Source of the DNA: Manduca sexta | Taxonomy: Eukaryota > Arthropoda > Insecta > Lepidoptera > Sphingidae | NCBI RefSeq assembly: GCF_014839805.1 | Contig: NC_051131.1 | Coordinates: forward strand, 12,698,913-12,762,912 | Length of the DNA stretch: 64,000 bases | Direction of reading: 5' to 3' | In this document: positions 1-11,200 of the stretch, in pieces | Numbering within the stretch: position 1 is the stretch's first letter | Layout of the letters: each line of letters opens with the position of its first letter | The notes under the pieces: model-generated | What the model was told of the DNA's origin: nothing | Database searches by the model: none | What the model saw: the letters and a program-made list of their open reading frames with translations, nothing else | Made by a program: the position numbers and the translations under genes

Positions 1-40
1 TTTTTACATAATGTAAGGCAATGTTCATCACATAAGTATA

Positions 41-1347
41 CTTAGTCTGGCCATAAATACTGTTACACTTAATTATAAAAAAATATTACATTTGAATTTC
101 GAATCTGTCATTTTTATACGATTGTTCATTGTGTTTTCTCATTTTGGCGCCAATACATTGTAAAATATTTTGCGATATTAAAATGGTGTGGGGTGATAAA
201 GAGAACCGAATCGCTGTGATAGCATTACACAAAGTAGGTATGGAGCCAAATGCAATTTTTAAAACTCTCCATACACTTGGTATTAGTAAAATGTTTGTGT
301 ACCGGGCTATTAATAGGTACAATGAGACCTCCTCTGTTTGTGACAGAAAAAGATCTGGCCGTCCACGTAGTGTTCGTACGAAAAAGGTGGTCAAAGCAGT
401 AAGGGAAAGAATTCGAAGAAATCCTGTCCGAAAGCAAAAGATTTTATCTCGGGAAATGAAGATAGCACCTAGAACCATGTCGCGTATTTTAAAAGATGAC
501 TTAGGACTTGCAGCCTATAAGAGACGCACTGGCCATTTCTTAACTGATAATTTAAAGAAGAATAGGGTGGTAAAATCGAAACAACTACTGAAGCGGTACG
601 CAAAGGGAGGTCACAGAAAAATTTTGTTTACGGATGAGAAAATTTTTACAATTGAGCAACATTTTAACAAACAAAATGACCGTATTTATGCTCAAAGCTC
701 TAAGGAAGCTTCCCAATTAGTCGACAGAGTGCAACGTGGACATTATCCGACTTCAGTGATGGTTTGGTGGGGTGTTAGCTATGAAGGAGTGACTGAGCCA
801 TATTTTTGTGAAAAAGGTATCAAAACATCGGCACAAGTGTATCAAGATACCATTCTTGAGAAGGTAGTTAAGCCCCTTAACATCACCATGTTCAATAACC
901 AAGTATGGTCCTTCCAGCAAGACTCGGCGCCGGGTCATAAAGCTCGGTCCACGCAGTCTTGGTTGGAATCGAACGTTTCGGACTTCATCAGAGCTGAAGA
1001 CTGGCCGTCGTCTAGTCCCGATCTTAATCCGCTGGATTATGATTTGTGGTCAGTTTTAGAGAGTACAGCTTGCTCTAAACGCCATGATAATTTGGAGTCC
1101 CTAAAACAATCTATACGATTGGCAGTGAAGAATTTTCCCATGGAAAGAGTGCGTGCTTCTATTGATAACTGGCCTCATCGTTTAAAGGACTGTATTGCAG
1201 CCAATGGAGACCACTTCGAATAAGCTTTTTATATTTTTAATTGTTTTATATTTATGTATTAAACTGACACACTGTAAAAGTAATAAATGTTATTTGCAGT
1301 TAACAATTTTCTTTTTTCTTTATTACAATATTTATGGCAAGACTAGG
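41..1347 (+). mobile_element. Complete maT/mariner (DD37D) DNA transposon
   Basis: A 1307-bp element of the usual mariner size. The left end reads CTTAGTCTGGCCATAAATAC; the reverse complement of the right end reads CCTAGTCTTGCCATAAATAT, so the terminal inverted repeats match over about 25 bp with a few differences. A TA dinucleotide flanks each side (39-40 and 1348-1349), the duplication expected for Tc1/mariner insertion. One uninterrupted transposase frame lies between the ends, with AATAAA at 1282-1287 before the right repeat. It lies in the opposite orientation to ARFRP1 and probably in that gene's last intron. Boundaries are read from the sequence; the family name follows from the transposase. 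Confidence 0.92.
183..1223 (+). CDS. maT/mariner-family transposase, 346 aa, uninterrupted
   Basis: Cut-and-paste transposase that binds the element's inverted repeats and inserts at TA. The open frame extends back to 129, but the Met at 183 (MVWGDKEN) gives 346 residues, the normal mariner length, so I chose it. The first ~110 residues form the paired helix-turn-helix DNA-binding region, with a GRPR motif at residues 59-62 between the two halves. The catalytic DDE/D domain follows: D151 in FTDEK, D247 in QQDSAPGH and D285 in SPDLNPLDYDLW. There are 37 residues between the second and third Asp, which is the DD37D signature of the maT clade rather than the DD34D of classical mariner. The C-terminal NGDHFE resembles the usual mariner ending. 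No stop or frameshift is present, so the copy could be recent or still functional; that is inference. Confidence 0.93.
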   Translation: MVWGDKENRIAVIALHKVGMEPNAIFKTLHTLGISKMFVYRAINRYNETSSVCDRKRSGRPRSVRTKKVVKAVRERIRRNPVRKQKILSREMKIAPRTMSRILKDDLGLAAYKRRTGHFLTDNLKKNRVVKSKQLLKRYAKGGHRKILFTDEKIFTIEQHFNKQNDRIYAQSSKEASQLVDRVQRGHYPTSVMVWWGVSYEGVTEPYFCEKGIKTSAQVYQDTILEKVVKPLNITMFNNQVWSFQQDSAPGHKARSTQSWLESNVSDFIRAEDWPSSSPDLNPLDYDLWSVLESTACSKRHDNLESLKQSIRLAVKNFPMERVRASIDNWPHRLKDCIAANGDHFE

Positions 1348-1349
1348 TA

Positions 1350-2096
1350 GATTATGATTAAAAATTACCTCTATTTATCACACAGTTAAATAAACTTCAA
1401 AAATATAATATAATTATTATATTACGCATTATAGCTCGTAACCAATGTTAGACTAAATCTCTGAGGGTTTTTAAGCCTTCGGTTTCGACTGAAGGTTTGA
1501 CGATTGCCGAACAATAGGGGCCTAAAATCGACCATCGGTTGGACACTAGTTAACATTACTAGGATTATTAAAAATATATTTTTTTCAAATCACCGTTAAT
1601 TATTATCATTATAATAGACAACACGTCATGCTTAGTGAAAAAAAATATAAATAAGTTTGCCAATGTTTGTACATTACGAAAAAATTACTGCATAAATTTC
1701 GTATTTTAGTTTCAAATGTTAATTCTAAAACGACTTGTATTAGTCTTAAAAATAATACATATTAAATTTTTTTCTACTTATCAAATTAGTCGGTAACGAG
1801 TTATTTTTATAAAAAATATTGTGCCCGTTTTTGGAATATGGTTTATACTGTTGATAAAATCTGGCTTATTAAAACCGTGTATAAACTATTTTATCATTGG
1901 CCGGATTATTTCCTGTTTAAATTGACGAACGTGCATCCGACTTAAAAATAAATAAAAATAAGACAACTGATAGAGTCTTGATTATAAGATAATTTATAAT
2001 GCATACAGTTTCCATACAATGTGTTTTCGAACACAATAAGACATCGTCTTTTAGCAAATGATCTGTCTAATCAATCACGGCTTAATGTTTGTATGC
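1350..2096. other. AT-rich non-coding DNA between two transposons
   Basis: Probably part of the last intron of ARFRP1. I searched the minus strand for the missing last exon (expected to continue after the SALTG motif) and did not find it. No repeat or RNA gene is recognised here. Confidence 0.5.
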
Positions 2097-2100
2097 AATT

Positions 2101-2606
2101 GACAACCTTTCAAAATGTAAACGAGCCTAAAACAAAAATACTATTTTAATTTTTCTACTCTGAGTTCGATTAATGTATTCTTTTATATTTCGAAGAAAAA
2201 AATGTACAACCGAAAAATACTTGATGACGTCATACATACGGTTGAATGAAGTTGTTCTTTGGTCCACCTTACTATTTATTTAAAAAACTAAGATACCGTC
2301 ATTTGCCAATATTACAATAGGTCCATCACGGCTGTAACTTTCAAAGATAGAGAGAGAGAGATAGAAACAAAAAAAAACTGTCACTTCACTTCTTTTTTAC
2401 TGCAAAGCAAAGGTCATTACGTCTTGATGTATATATGACGTATCATTTGGTGCTTACGTCGTTTTAGAATAAAATAAAATTCAAACTTAAAATCATGAAT
2501 GAAAATATCTGAGTTTTGAAAAAAGAATAAATATGGGTCTCATAATTTTAGATCTACTTTCATAAAATATAAACATTTGAGTATGTTGAAAAAATAAAAT
2601 GTTGTC
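2101..2606. mobile_element. Short non-autonomous copy of the THAP-carrying transposon (copy A)
   Basis: A 506-bp sequence with imperfect terminal inverted repeats: the left end is GACAACCTTTCAAAATG and the reverse complement of the right end is GACAACATTTTATTTTTTC. AATT lies immediately outside both ends (2097-2100 and 2607-2610), either a 4-bp target duplication or a palindromic extension of the repeat. Nearly the whole element aligns to the two ends of the 1.8-kb copy at 20851-22651: 2101 to about 2345 matches the left arm and the rest matches the right arm. The join lies at a short TTCAAAG shared by both breakpoints, as expected of an internal-deletion derivative. It has no coding capacity. 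Confidence 0.82.
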
Positions 2607-2699
2607 AATTACAGTAACATTACACTAACAATAAGATTGAAAATAGACCAACAGCCTGCTTTACCATAATAATTATTAAGTAACAAATACTATAATCAC

Positions 2700-4430
2700 C
2701 CTGTTAATGCCGAGGTAGCCATGAGCATAATGTCTCTGGCACCAATAAGATGCGCGTTTTGGTTGAATATAGGCTTCACTGTGTGAACTCCCATGCAGTC
2801 TGGAATGTCTTGTTTATTCGCTAATACAAGCAATGGCACACCGGAGAGGTGTTCTGATGCTATCATTCTATCTGGAAAAGAAATATTGTATGATAAATAC
2901 AAATGTTATGCCAACAGATATTGTGGAAAATTAAATTAAAACTAAAGAATTTGTATTTAGAGTCATGAAGGAAATAATTGGTTACAAATAAGAATATTTC
3001 AAGTATAAAATTAAATATTATAGAATAAGAATTAAATGTGTTGCATTCATAAACAACTTACATATTGTCACAATATGTTTATAAATTAGTGTAGTTACAA
3101 TAATATGCAACATACCTTATTTTTTTTCTATTAATTTATAATGAGAATTATTGAAACTGAACTGAATTAAATTCTATTATTTTTTTTTAAATATTTGTTT
3201 AAATATATTTTAACTTATGTAAAGCACATAATTGATTATTTGTGCATGTATTAATAGGCAATATTTCAAAATTCTTAATGTATTTTACATAATATCTTTT
3301 TTTCAAGTCACTAATTCTGTACAGTAGGTGTATAAAACATACAGATTTGCCTATATAATACTCACCAAATGTTTCTTTTGATTCAGACACTCTGTCTCTG
3401 TCTGAAGAGTCTACTATGTAGATAACTGCATGACATTCTGCATAATACTGTAAATAAAATATATTGCTTTATAAATATACATTTATACACAATATTATTA
3501 TAAAATGTATAATTTAGTGTCATTTACATCATTTTTCTAATGAAAGGGCTGAAACAAGATGTGTCTCACTTGGTGATGGTGACAATGGATATGTCAATGA
3601 AGTTAATTGAAAATATATGTTCCTGATGCAATCTTGAGATAAGATAGTAATATCATATATAAGTAAATATAACTCCCTATTTGTATACATACTAGAAATA
3701 AAATGTGAAATTGAGCAAAATATTTACACATATCAACACATTTAACATAATTTTAAATACAATATCTAATGTCTATGTAACTCTAAATGACATATTTTCA
3801 CAACACTGAAGTCTCAAAGTTCATCTCTACTAACAAAAAAATCCCATCTTTATACAACCAGCAAAATAAGAATTGCAATATTATTAAACCAAGATGAAAC
3901 AGAAGACTAATATCTAAACTAAATATGGAAGCTTGAACTAACACACACATACTTATACATTAATATTAGCAAAGTAGTCCCAAACAGAAACAAATGTTTT
4001 TGTACTGACTACAAGAACTTTGTAATGAAGTTGATATTTTTTTTTCAATAGCAATAATTACCTTATCCCATAGAGACTGCAGTTCTAGCTGTCCTCCAAG
4101 GTCCCAGAAGTTAAGTCTAACACCGTCTACATCTATTTTGCCTATATTTAAACCTACTGTTGTTGTTATTCTACTGGGGTTCATTGCTATATATTTTTTA
4201 GTAAATTTCGTTTTAGCAGCCTCCAAATACGTCTGGAAATAAAAATAGTATTGTTTATATTAACCATACTGTACGTTTCATTAATTTTGGTCTTCAAATA
4301 ACTTTAATAAAAAATAAATGAATGTTAACAGATTTACCGTTTTGCCTGCATTGTCGAGACCCAATATTAAAACAAAATATTCGTCTTTTTGTATGATATA
4401 TTTGTAGAAACCATGTAATAGGGTATACAT
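2700..4430 (-). CDS. ARFRP1, ADP-ribosylation factor-related protein 1 (last exon missing)
   Basis: Arf-like small GTPase that acts at the trans-Golgi, upstream of Arl1 and golgin recruitment (family knowledge). I read four exons on the minus strand: 4430-4338, 4232-4062, 3447-3366 and 2871-2700, each bounded by GT/AG. They join in frame to about 173 residues of the ~201 usual for the family. The nucleotide-binding motifs are all present: GLDNAGKT (24-31) P-loop, TTTVGLNIG switch I, WDLGGQ (74-79), NKQD (134-137) and SAL (169-171). The start MYTLLHG lacks Gly2, so there is no N-myristoylation signal, which is typical of ARFRP1 and unlike true Arfs. The reading ends at ALTG on a donor. The missing ~28 C-terminal residues (usually KGVREGIEW and onward) must lie at lower coordinates, most likely before position 1. 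It is divergent from CFAP70. Confidence 0.95.
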
Positions 4431-4867
4431 TTTATTGCATTATATGGCTTTTTGGATAAATTATACTATAATACAAATTACAACAAAATTATGAACGATC
4501 AAAAGGATGACACTCATTCATTCCGTTTCAACGTCATTAATAAATATTGTATTTTAATGTTTGTCAAACGTTCGTTGTCCCTTTTTATTTTATGATGTGT
4601 GTAAGTGATAGAAGAAGTACAATGTGCAATATACAAATTCTGGAACTGTAATATTACTGACGTTTTGCTTATATGTCAAACTTATCAAAAGACCTTTTGA
4701 CACTTCTAGTGAAGAAAAAATGCGTTCAGTTTATTAAAATTAGGTATTCGTGTCATTCATGAATCATTAAAAATATTTTACTGGCTGTCATGTGTTTCTG
4801 AATATAAAAACTTCAAAAATAGTTTTCACAACTTATACGTTTTTTAAAGATTTTTAAAAACCTAGAA
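4431..4867. promoter_or_regulatory. Divergent promoter interval of ARFRP1 and CFAP70
   Basis: 437 bp separate the two start codons, which point away from each other, so both promoters and 5' UTRs must fit here unless CFAP70 has a non-coding upstream exon. The stretch is AT-rich. I see no clear TATA box or CpG cluster. Confidence 0.55.
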
Positions 4868-7627
4868 ATGCCATCAAATCCAAAAAAATCAAAGATGACG
4901 GACAAGTCCAGTGTTTGCGGAGAATCTGATTTATATTACATTACTCCACGTAGTGTGAGTTTATCTTTATTACTGCAAGGAGAATCTCCAGGGCCTGGAG
5001 AATGGGCATTTTTGGTAATATTTAACGGTCAAGTTATACTAGACGGAAAGTGGCAAAATGGAGCACGAATCAGTTCAGAAGCATTGCCTATGAATCTCAA
5101 AGAAACTTATTTTCAAGTTTTGTTAGCAGATAAGCCGTTGATATTTATTTTGCGCATTATTGGAGGAAAAGGTGCTAAGGATCCTGATCCATTACTGAAC
5201 TTGGACAATCGAGCTGGAGCTACAGTAGATTTGTTCCCCTTGGTACTAGGAGAAGAAGAAATATTTATTAATGTACCAATTTTATTAATTAACACTGGAG
5301 AGCCTTGTGGATGTTGTGTAGAAGTTCGGGCTGAATCATGTGGCATTACGGAAATAAAAAAGATCCCTTTGACAATGACGATGCTTTCTGCGCATTGCTT
5401 ACCTTATACTAAGGACGGAACTGTATATCTATCAGCTGTAGGTTTAGACAAAGTACTAGATCGTGCAGCTGTTGATTTTAGCACATCTATAAGTTTTCCG
5501 CAAGCTGAGAAAATTGTTTGGGCGTCTGTCAGTAATGCGGGGCAGGCAGCAAATTCACATTACAATGTCCCTCACGATGATAAATTCATTCCAGAAGACT
5601 TTGAACCTAAGGATAATGAAATGTGCCGTTCATTTTATTGGAATTCCATGAGAAGAGTTTTGGTCGACCCTACATTACTAAGAAATAGACTTTCTACTCC
5701 ACTTTTAATAGAAGTAGCAGGGGTTCCTAGATTTGGTAAGATTGATGTAAGAGGACGTTATATGGGATGGATTGACGCTGGTGTACTATTAGAAGCAGGG
5801 CAATACAGTGTTACGACTTGCACGAAATTACTATTCTTTAATGAAGCTGATTTACCTGAAAACGTTAATCCTTTATTGGAACTTCCCCCTACTAGCGCGA
5901 AAGCCAGCGCTCGTGAGAGCGATATGATATTTGATGAATATGGTCATAACGCGTACATTGTCATGAAATTTGATTTGTCAGAACCTTTGGTACCTAAACA
6001 AAAAATGTCATTTCTTTTTGACACGTTAGGATTTTCTCCTCCTGAAGGTATTGCGACACCTCTTGACGGTTTAGAAGGAATAGCGCCACCAGAGGATCTT
6101 TCTATTGATGTGAGACGCATCAGGAAGGAAGGGGGAGCATTGGCTGTACATAAGGAACTCGGTGGGCTGGCTTGTAGAGGCGCAGTACCAATGAATCAGG
6201 GAATTAAACGCACAGCTGCTAACCGTTTATTGATGCGAATAAGATCTATGTTGAAGCAGTTTCCTCCCGGTGACTGTTCAGAAATAGAGTGGCAGGATAC
6301 AGTGACTGCACAACACGCCGCATGCAGACGAGCAGTAACTTCTTCATTTGCTCCACAACCTCCTCCGGTACGCCAAACGACACCATCAGCTGCAGCAAGA
6401 TGTCGTATAGCAGGAGACAATAGACTAGCTGCAATACATACAGAAGAAAATCTTAAAGCAGCTGGGGATCAACCTCGCGTATTACTTTCAAAAGCATTAC
6501 GTTGCCTGGAAGAAAGAAATGACATAGATGCTAAAAATTACATGCTCGAAGCTTTAAGTGCTCAAGCAAGGAACAAATTTGTATTGTGGGCTTATGGAGC
6601 ACAAGAATTTGATGCAGGTCCCGAAGGTGCCGAAACAACTTCTGCAGCATTTCGTATTGCTGTGAAGGGTGATTATTCTGATGGGACTGGCAACGCAATT
6701 GGTTGGGCAGCTTTGCACGCTCTATACCACCATTGGGACAACGCGCATGCAGCTTTTGTATCATCTAAGAAAATGAGAAAATCATATGAACTTCCAAGAG
6801 ATTGGCACAAGTTTTTACAACGTTGGATTGATACAAGTGGGGAGGAAGAGGTGTTCTGGATTCCGTCAGTAATTGCTTTTGATAACCCTATGTTGATAAC
6901 AGCAGCATTCTTTCTTTGCCTTCGGTGTTATAAATTCGTGGACAGAATTCTCCAGTGTGTAGAACAAGGCTGCGCAACTCGGGGTTGTCGTCACGGCACA
7001 CAGCTAAAAATGACCTCCGATATTTATTATTTGAAAGCGGCTTCTTTTCTCTTAAAACGACAATATGATGAGGCTATGAATATTACTATACAAGGAATAA
7101 AGAATTTCGGTCCTTCGCCCATGATGTCGCAAATGCGTACAAGTTGCCTAATGAGTGCTCGGGGCTGGGACGGCGAGTGTGCATTCGCACTGAAAGAAGC
7201 TGAGAAAGCTGGGGCTTTAGTTACTCCCGCGATACTATTGCAAGCAGCTCTCAATGGCTTTAAGAAGAATCCGAGAGCGGCTTTGCAACGAGCGGCTCGC
7301 GCACATAAAGCTGCACCGAGTGGACATTCAGCGCTCATAATTGCCCGAATCTATGCAAGATTGAACGAAGAAGTATTGGCAGAACGTTGGGCAGCAGCTG
7401 CTGTCAAGTTAGAGCCTCAACTGTCCGACGGCTGGGCAGTATTAGCTTTGCTAGCAATGTATGAGAAGAATTTAGACAAAGCTAGAGTGATGTTGCGTAC
7501 AGCGAGGCAGGTCGGTCCTCTCAGTCAGGATATAGACGAAGAAGTGGGGAAAGTAATGGATGTAGTGCAATTAGAAACTTTGCCAGACTCGTTGGTTAAG
7601 AATATCTGCTTCTGTGAATATTATTGA
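4868..7627 (+). CDS. Cilia- and flagella-associated protein 70 (CFAP70/TTC18-like), single exon
   Basis: A 919-residue uninterrupted frame from ATG to TGA. CFAP70 is an axonemal protein of motile cilia and sperm flagella, linked to the outer dynein arm region (family knowledge). The N-terminal third matches the family in order: a beta-rich domain (GPGEWAFLVIFNGQVILDG near residues 40-58), then RRVLVDPTLL and GRYMGWIDAGVLLEAG near residues 260-315, then YIVMKFDLSEPLVPKQ near 360-375. From about residue 535 to the end are tetratricopeptide-like helical pairs (for example SDIYYLKAASFLLKRQYDEA and SDGWAVLALLAMYEKNLDKA). It is shorter than the ~1120-aa human protein because the middle is shorter. 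The absence of any intron over 2.76 kb is unusual for a moth gene of this size and may indicate a retrocopy. In insects, expression is expected mainly in testis and sensory cilia. Confidence 0.85.
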   Translation: MPSNPKKSKMTDKSSVCGESDLYYITPRSVSLSLLLQGESPGPGEWAFLVIFNGQVILDGKWQNGARISSEALPMNLKETYFQVLLADKPLIFILRIIGGKGAKDPDPLLNLDNRAGATVDLFPLVLGEEEIFINVPILLINTGEPCGCCVEVRAESCGITEIKKIPLTMTMLSAHCLPYTKDGTVYLSAVGLDKVLDRAAVDFSTSISFPQAEKIVWASVSNAGQAANSHYNVPHDDKFIPEDFEPKDNEMCRSFYWNSMRRVLVDPTLLRNRLSTPLLIEVAGVPRFGKIDVRGRYMGWIDAGVLLEAGQYSVTTCTKLLFFNEADLPENVNPLLELPPTSAKASARESDMIFDEYGHNAYIVMKFDLSEPLVPKQKMSFLFDTLGFSPPEGIATPLDGLEGIAPPEDLSIDVRRIRKEGGALAVHKELGGLACRGAVPMNQGIKRTAANRLLMRIRSMLKQFPPGDCSEIEWQDTVTAQHAACRRAVTSSFAPQPPPVRQTTPSAAARCRIAGDNRLAAIHTEENLKAAGDQPRVLLSKALRCLEERNDIDAKNYMLEALSAQARNKFVLWAYGAQEFDAGPEGAETTSAAFRIAVKGDYSDGTGNAIGWAALHALYHHWDNAHAAFVSSKKMRKSYELPRDWHKFLQRWIDTSGEEEVFWIPSVIAFDNPMLITAAFFLCLRCYKFVDRILQCVEQGCATRGCRHGTQLKMTSDIYYLKAASFLLKRQYDEAMNITIQGIKNFGPSPMMSQMRTSCLMSARGWDGECAFALKEAEKAGALVTPAILLQAALNGFKKNPRAALQRAARAHKAAPSGHSALIIARIYARLNEEVLAERWAAAAVKLEPQLSDGWAVLALLAMYEKNLDKARVMLRTARQVGPLSQDIDEEVGKVMDVVQLETLPDSLVKNICFCEYY

Positions 7628-8211
7628 GTTTACTTTGCAAAGGTACTTTATTTAATATTGGAGCTAATATTACATAATTACTTTAAAGCAGTTACGCTTC
7701 AAACTTGTTTTATGTAGCTGGTGGGGAAGTGCAATAACACAATGTGGCCGAAAGTTTACAGTTACGAACTCGCCGGAGAGGAACGCACAGTGCTACAAAA
7801 ATAGAAGTGTCACTGATCTATTTACAGTGCGGGTCTAGTCTCACCTTTGCTGCCTGAGAAAGTAGGTTAGATTACGACAACCACAATAATGCCTCGCTAT
7901 CGGCATGATAAACTGATATGAGCAATCAACATCGCAACATATAGTGTGTCATATTCATGGAACTATTTTCATGAATTTTCGCTTTATTGACACGCCTCAA
8001 TGTTTCTATACAGTTTCGTAGAGATAAACCGATAAGTATTTAGCGATAGATAAATGTCTTATGTTTAATTTTGTACCGAGTACGGTCGCTCGGTTGCATC
8101 ACTACCGCGCGGGACCACAAAACACAAACAATCCCCGAAGTGGAACGACCGGGCTCTTTGTTTTGAGTCGTGTTTCAAACAAGATCCGTGACATGTGAAA
8201 ACGCCGTCAAC
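7628..8211. other. CFAP70 3' flank and tetraspanin promoter/5' UTR
   Basis: The first part should hold the CFAP70 3' UTR; I see no exact AATAAA near the stop. From about 8085 the sequence becomes GC-richer (ACTACCGCGCGGGACC) and leads into the tetraspanin start at 8212, consistent with its promoter and leader. No other gene is seen. Confidence 0.45.
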
Positions 8212-11200
8212 ATGGGCCTCTCGACGAATTGCTGGAAATATCTAGTGTTGACGTTCAATGTTTTATTCGCAGTGAGTAGTTTATCTTTTTAGAATCAACA
8301 TTTATTAATAATTTTGATTCACCAAATCTTTGAACTTGGTAGTCATAACAACGAAACGAAAACTTGTACAGTATTCTTATAAAGAAGAAAACACAATAAA
8401 TTTAATTAGGTCTAATTGATAATTGGGATTAATTTTTCAATTAAGCCATGACACGAAAAATTTTAATTACAAGAAGCGAATGAGTGCATTGTGTTTATTC
8501 GCCCAATCAAGTAACCGAATGAAATTTAAATTGTTCACAATAGAAAACCTTGAGTTGAGATGGTATTATATCTTAAATGCGAGTGTAAAGGCGATCTTCG
8601 AACAACTGCCTTACATTTTAATTTAGTAAGGTTATAATATACTTTGTTAATGTTGTCGACAGATGTCAGCAGTTGTACTGTTTGGAGCTAGCGGCTTTTT
8701 GCTATACAGACTTTTCGTGTACCGACACTTTATTGGCGTGAATGTGGAATATCCAGCGATACTTCTTCTCATGATGGCTATTATTACTTGTTCAATAGCA
8801 TGGATCGGATGGAGAACGGCTATGTCGATGCATCAAATACACGTCATAATAGTAAGTATACTGTTCAAGTTACATGGAAACTGCAATATTAGTTTGGCCA
8901 TCCAGGTATAGATGGCGATGATTTTTGTCACAATTAGTAACAAAAAATATGGAAAAGTATACAAAGCTACAATAGGTATTCAATTTAAATTCAGACAAAA
9001 ACTTATAAAAATTGGATTCGTTTTTTTCAATGTTATACTAAGTTTTACGGTTTTTAAGGACCGCTGAATATAAACCTAGTAGTAGTTTTAAAAAATTTTA
9101 ATGCCTTCAATGTACATTTATATTTTTCAGACTGGCATCCTGTTAGTTTTGGTGGTGGCGATTGAGTTTTCGTGTTTTGTCTGGGCAATGGTCGTGTGGG
9201 ACAACGTGGAAATTGATGTGAAGACTACCATGACGCAGTATTTTGAAGATACCAAGGGATCTGAACCGAACTCCGCAGAGGCTGTGAGATGGGATAGGTT
9301 ACAAGTTAAGGTGAATTGATGCTCTTTAATAATGGAAACGAACAAGATTATAGTTTCTTTAAAGCCCAAACTCTGCAACTCTACTTTTTGACACCGACCA
9401 GTGATGCTCGCTAGTTACTTTTTAGCCATATCATAGCCTACTTCGCTCCTAATATCTCGAAATTCTGTATAAATCAACCATCATGAAAACAACAATAAGT
9501 TGTAGAGTGGAGAGAAATGATAATTATATTGTGTTATTAGAGCCAGTGTAGGTACACTACCATAGAACCATCTGATAGTATTGGGATGAGTGATTACTGA
9601 TTACCAAACCATTGTTTTTATCAATCTCTTATAGTAAAACAATGCGAAATGTCCATAGGTGCATTTCCACATTTTCATTGAAATAAATAATCAGCTTAAT
9701 TGTTAGTTAATTAAATATTTCATTTTTATTTAATTTTTATAGTCCTTAGTTAAAATTTACATGGTGTAGTCTATGAATCCGTACAATACTAGCATGGTTA
9801 TACTTAATGGAAAAAATATCAATATTATTCGTGGAAACCATTTCCTGGCAATGGAAGAGTATAAATATATTTTTATTCGCAACAGTTCCAATGCTGTGGT
9901 GTGACGGGTCATCACGACTATTCATCTCTGGGCCACATTCCTTTATCCTGCTGCGGCCAGGGTCCACTTGATGACATCCACAAGCCGTACGCGGCGGAGT
10001 GCAGCCAGGTGTTCAAGCGAGGCTGCGGGAAACCTCTCCACGAGTACACCAAACAGCAGCTTCTATTAGTCTCAATGACTGCACTCATCGCGTCCATATT
10101 GCAGGTACGGACTTAGCTTTTAGGCTTGTTTTAACTGATCACGCTTAGGGCTGCCATCACCTAAATTGCCGACGCCGGATAAACACGGCAAAAATTCCGG
10201 ACATTTGGTTGAAATATGGGTTTTCTCCGAACACATCGGAAATAACATAATAAAAACATGGATTTCAGTCGGACACTTTTTAAAAACCTCTGCCGGACGG
10301 TCCCGGACGCCCTTCAAACTAGGACAAATCCGAGGAATTCTGGACCGATGGCAGCCCTAATCATGCTTAGTATAAGATTTTTAAATTTTATTTTATTTGA
10401 TAAAATGGGCGTTATAAAGATTATCCATAGAATCACAACACTAAAAGTACAATAGTCTAAAACAGCAGTTTGAGATGATATATTTTAATCTCTCTGACGA
10501 GAATGCTTTCAATCAATAAGGCAGTGCGCTCAACAAACTGGCCCCTTAACCGTATTTTTAGAAGATATTCGTGAATTTTTAACATGGAATATAGAAAAAT
10601 AATTAAACGTCATATTTTTACTATAATAATTATGTTATCTTTACTTTGGTTTTTTCAAATGTCAAGTTATTCGCAGTTTTTATTTTAAAGGGTACCTTCT
10701 TCACTAAATCTATTTAAATACTTGATTTTAAAATTCTTGATGTAGGTAAGTATGATTAACGACCAGTCAAATCTTTGTTTACAATATAGGTAACATATGG
10801 AAATACATTGTACATACAACAGCCTAGTTGGCAAAGGAATGGTGTACCGAGATGGAAGTCCACAGGTTTAATACTAACCTTTGACTTTTCGAAGTTATGT
10901 TTGCATTGTAAAATTCAGACAATAGCTCCAGTTTTGGTCATAATTTACCAAACTATATCTCAACTCACAAAACATTTAAAATAAGCTGTGATGTCATTTT
11001 TAAATTCAGCCATATGATTATAAAAATTTAAAGAGGACAATAATTAATAATTATTATTCAGTAGGTACAACGTGGCATTGTGTGTTGGAGGTCGCGGCCC
11101 TGTGGGATCGTTTTAGGCAAAGGTCGATCATGCGCGCGACATTACGCCGCCATTTTGAATTATTGACGACTCCAAGGATCCCCAGTTTAGACTTTTAAAA

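Noticed and set aside
86..478. 130-codon minus-strand frame over the left part of the mariner element
   Set aside because: Shadow of the transposase frame; no domain.
7027..7338. 103-codon minus-strand frame, rich in Ala and Arg
   Set aside because: Lies opposite the CFAP70 TPR region and mirrors its codons; not a gene.
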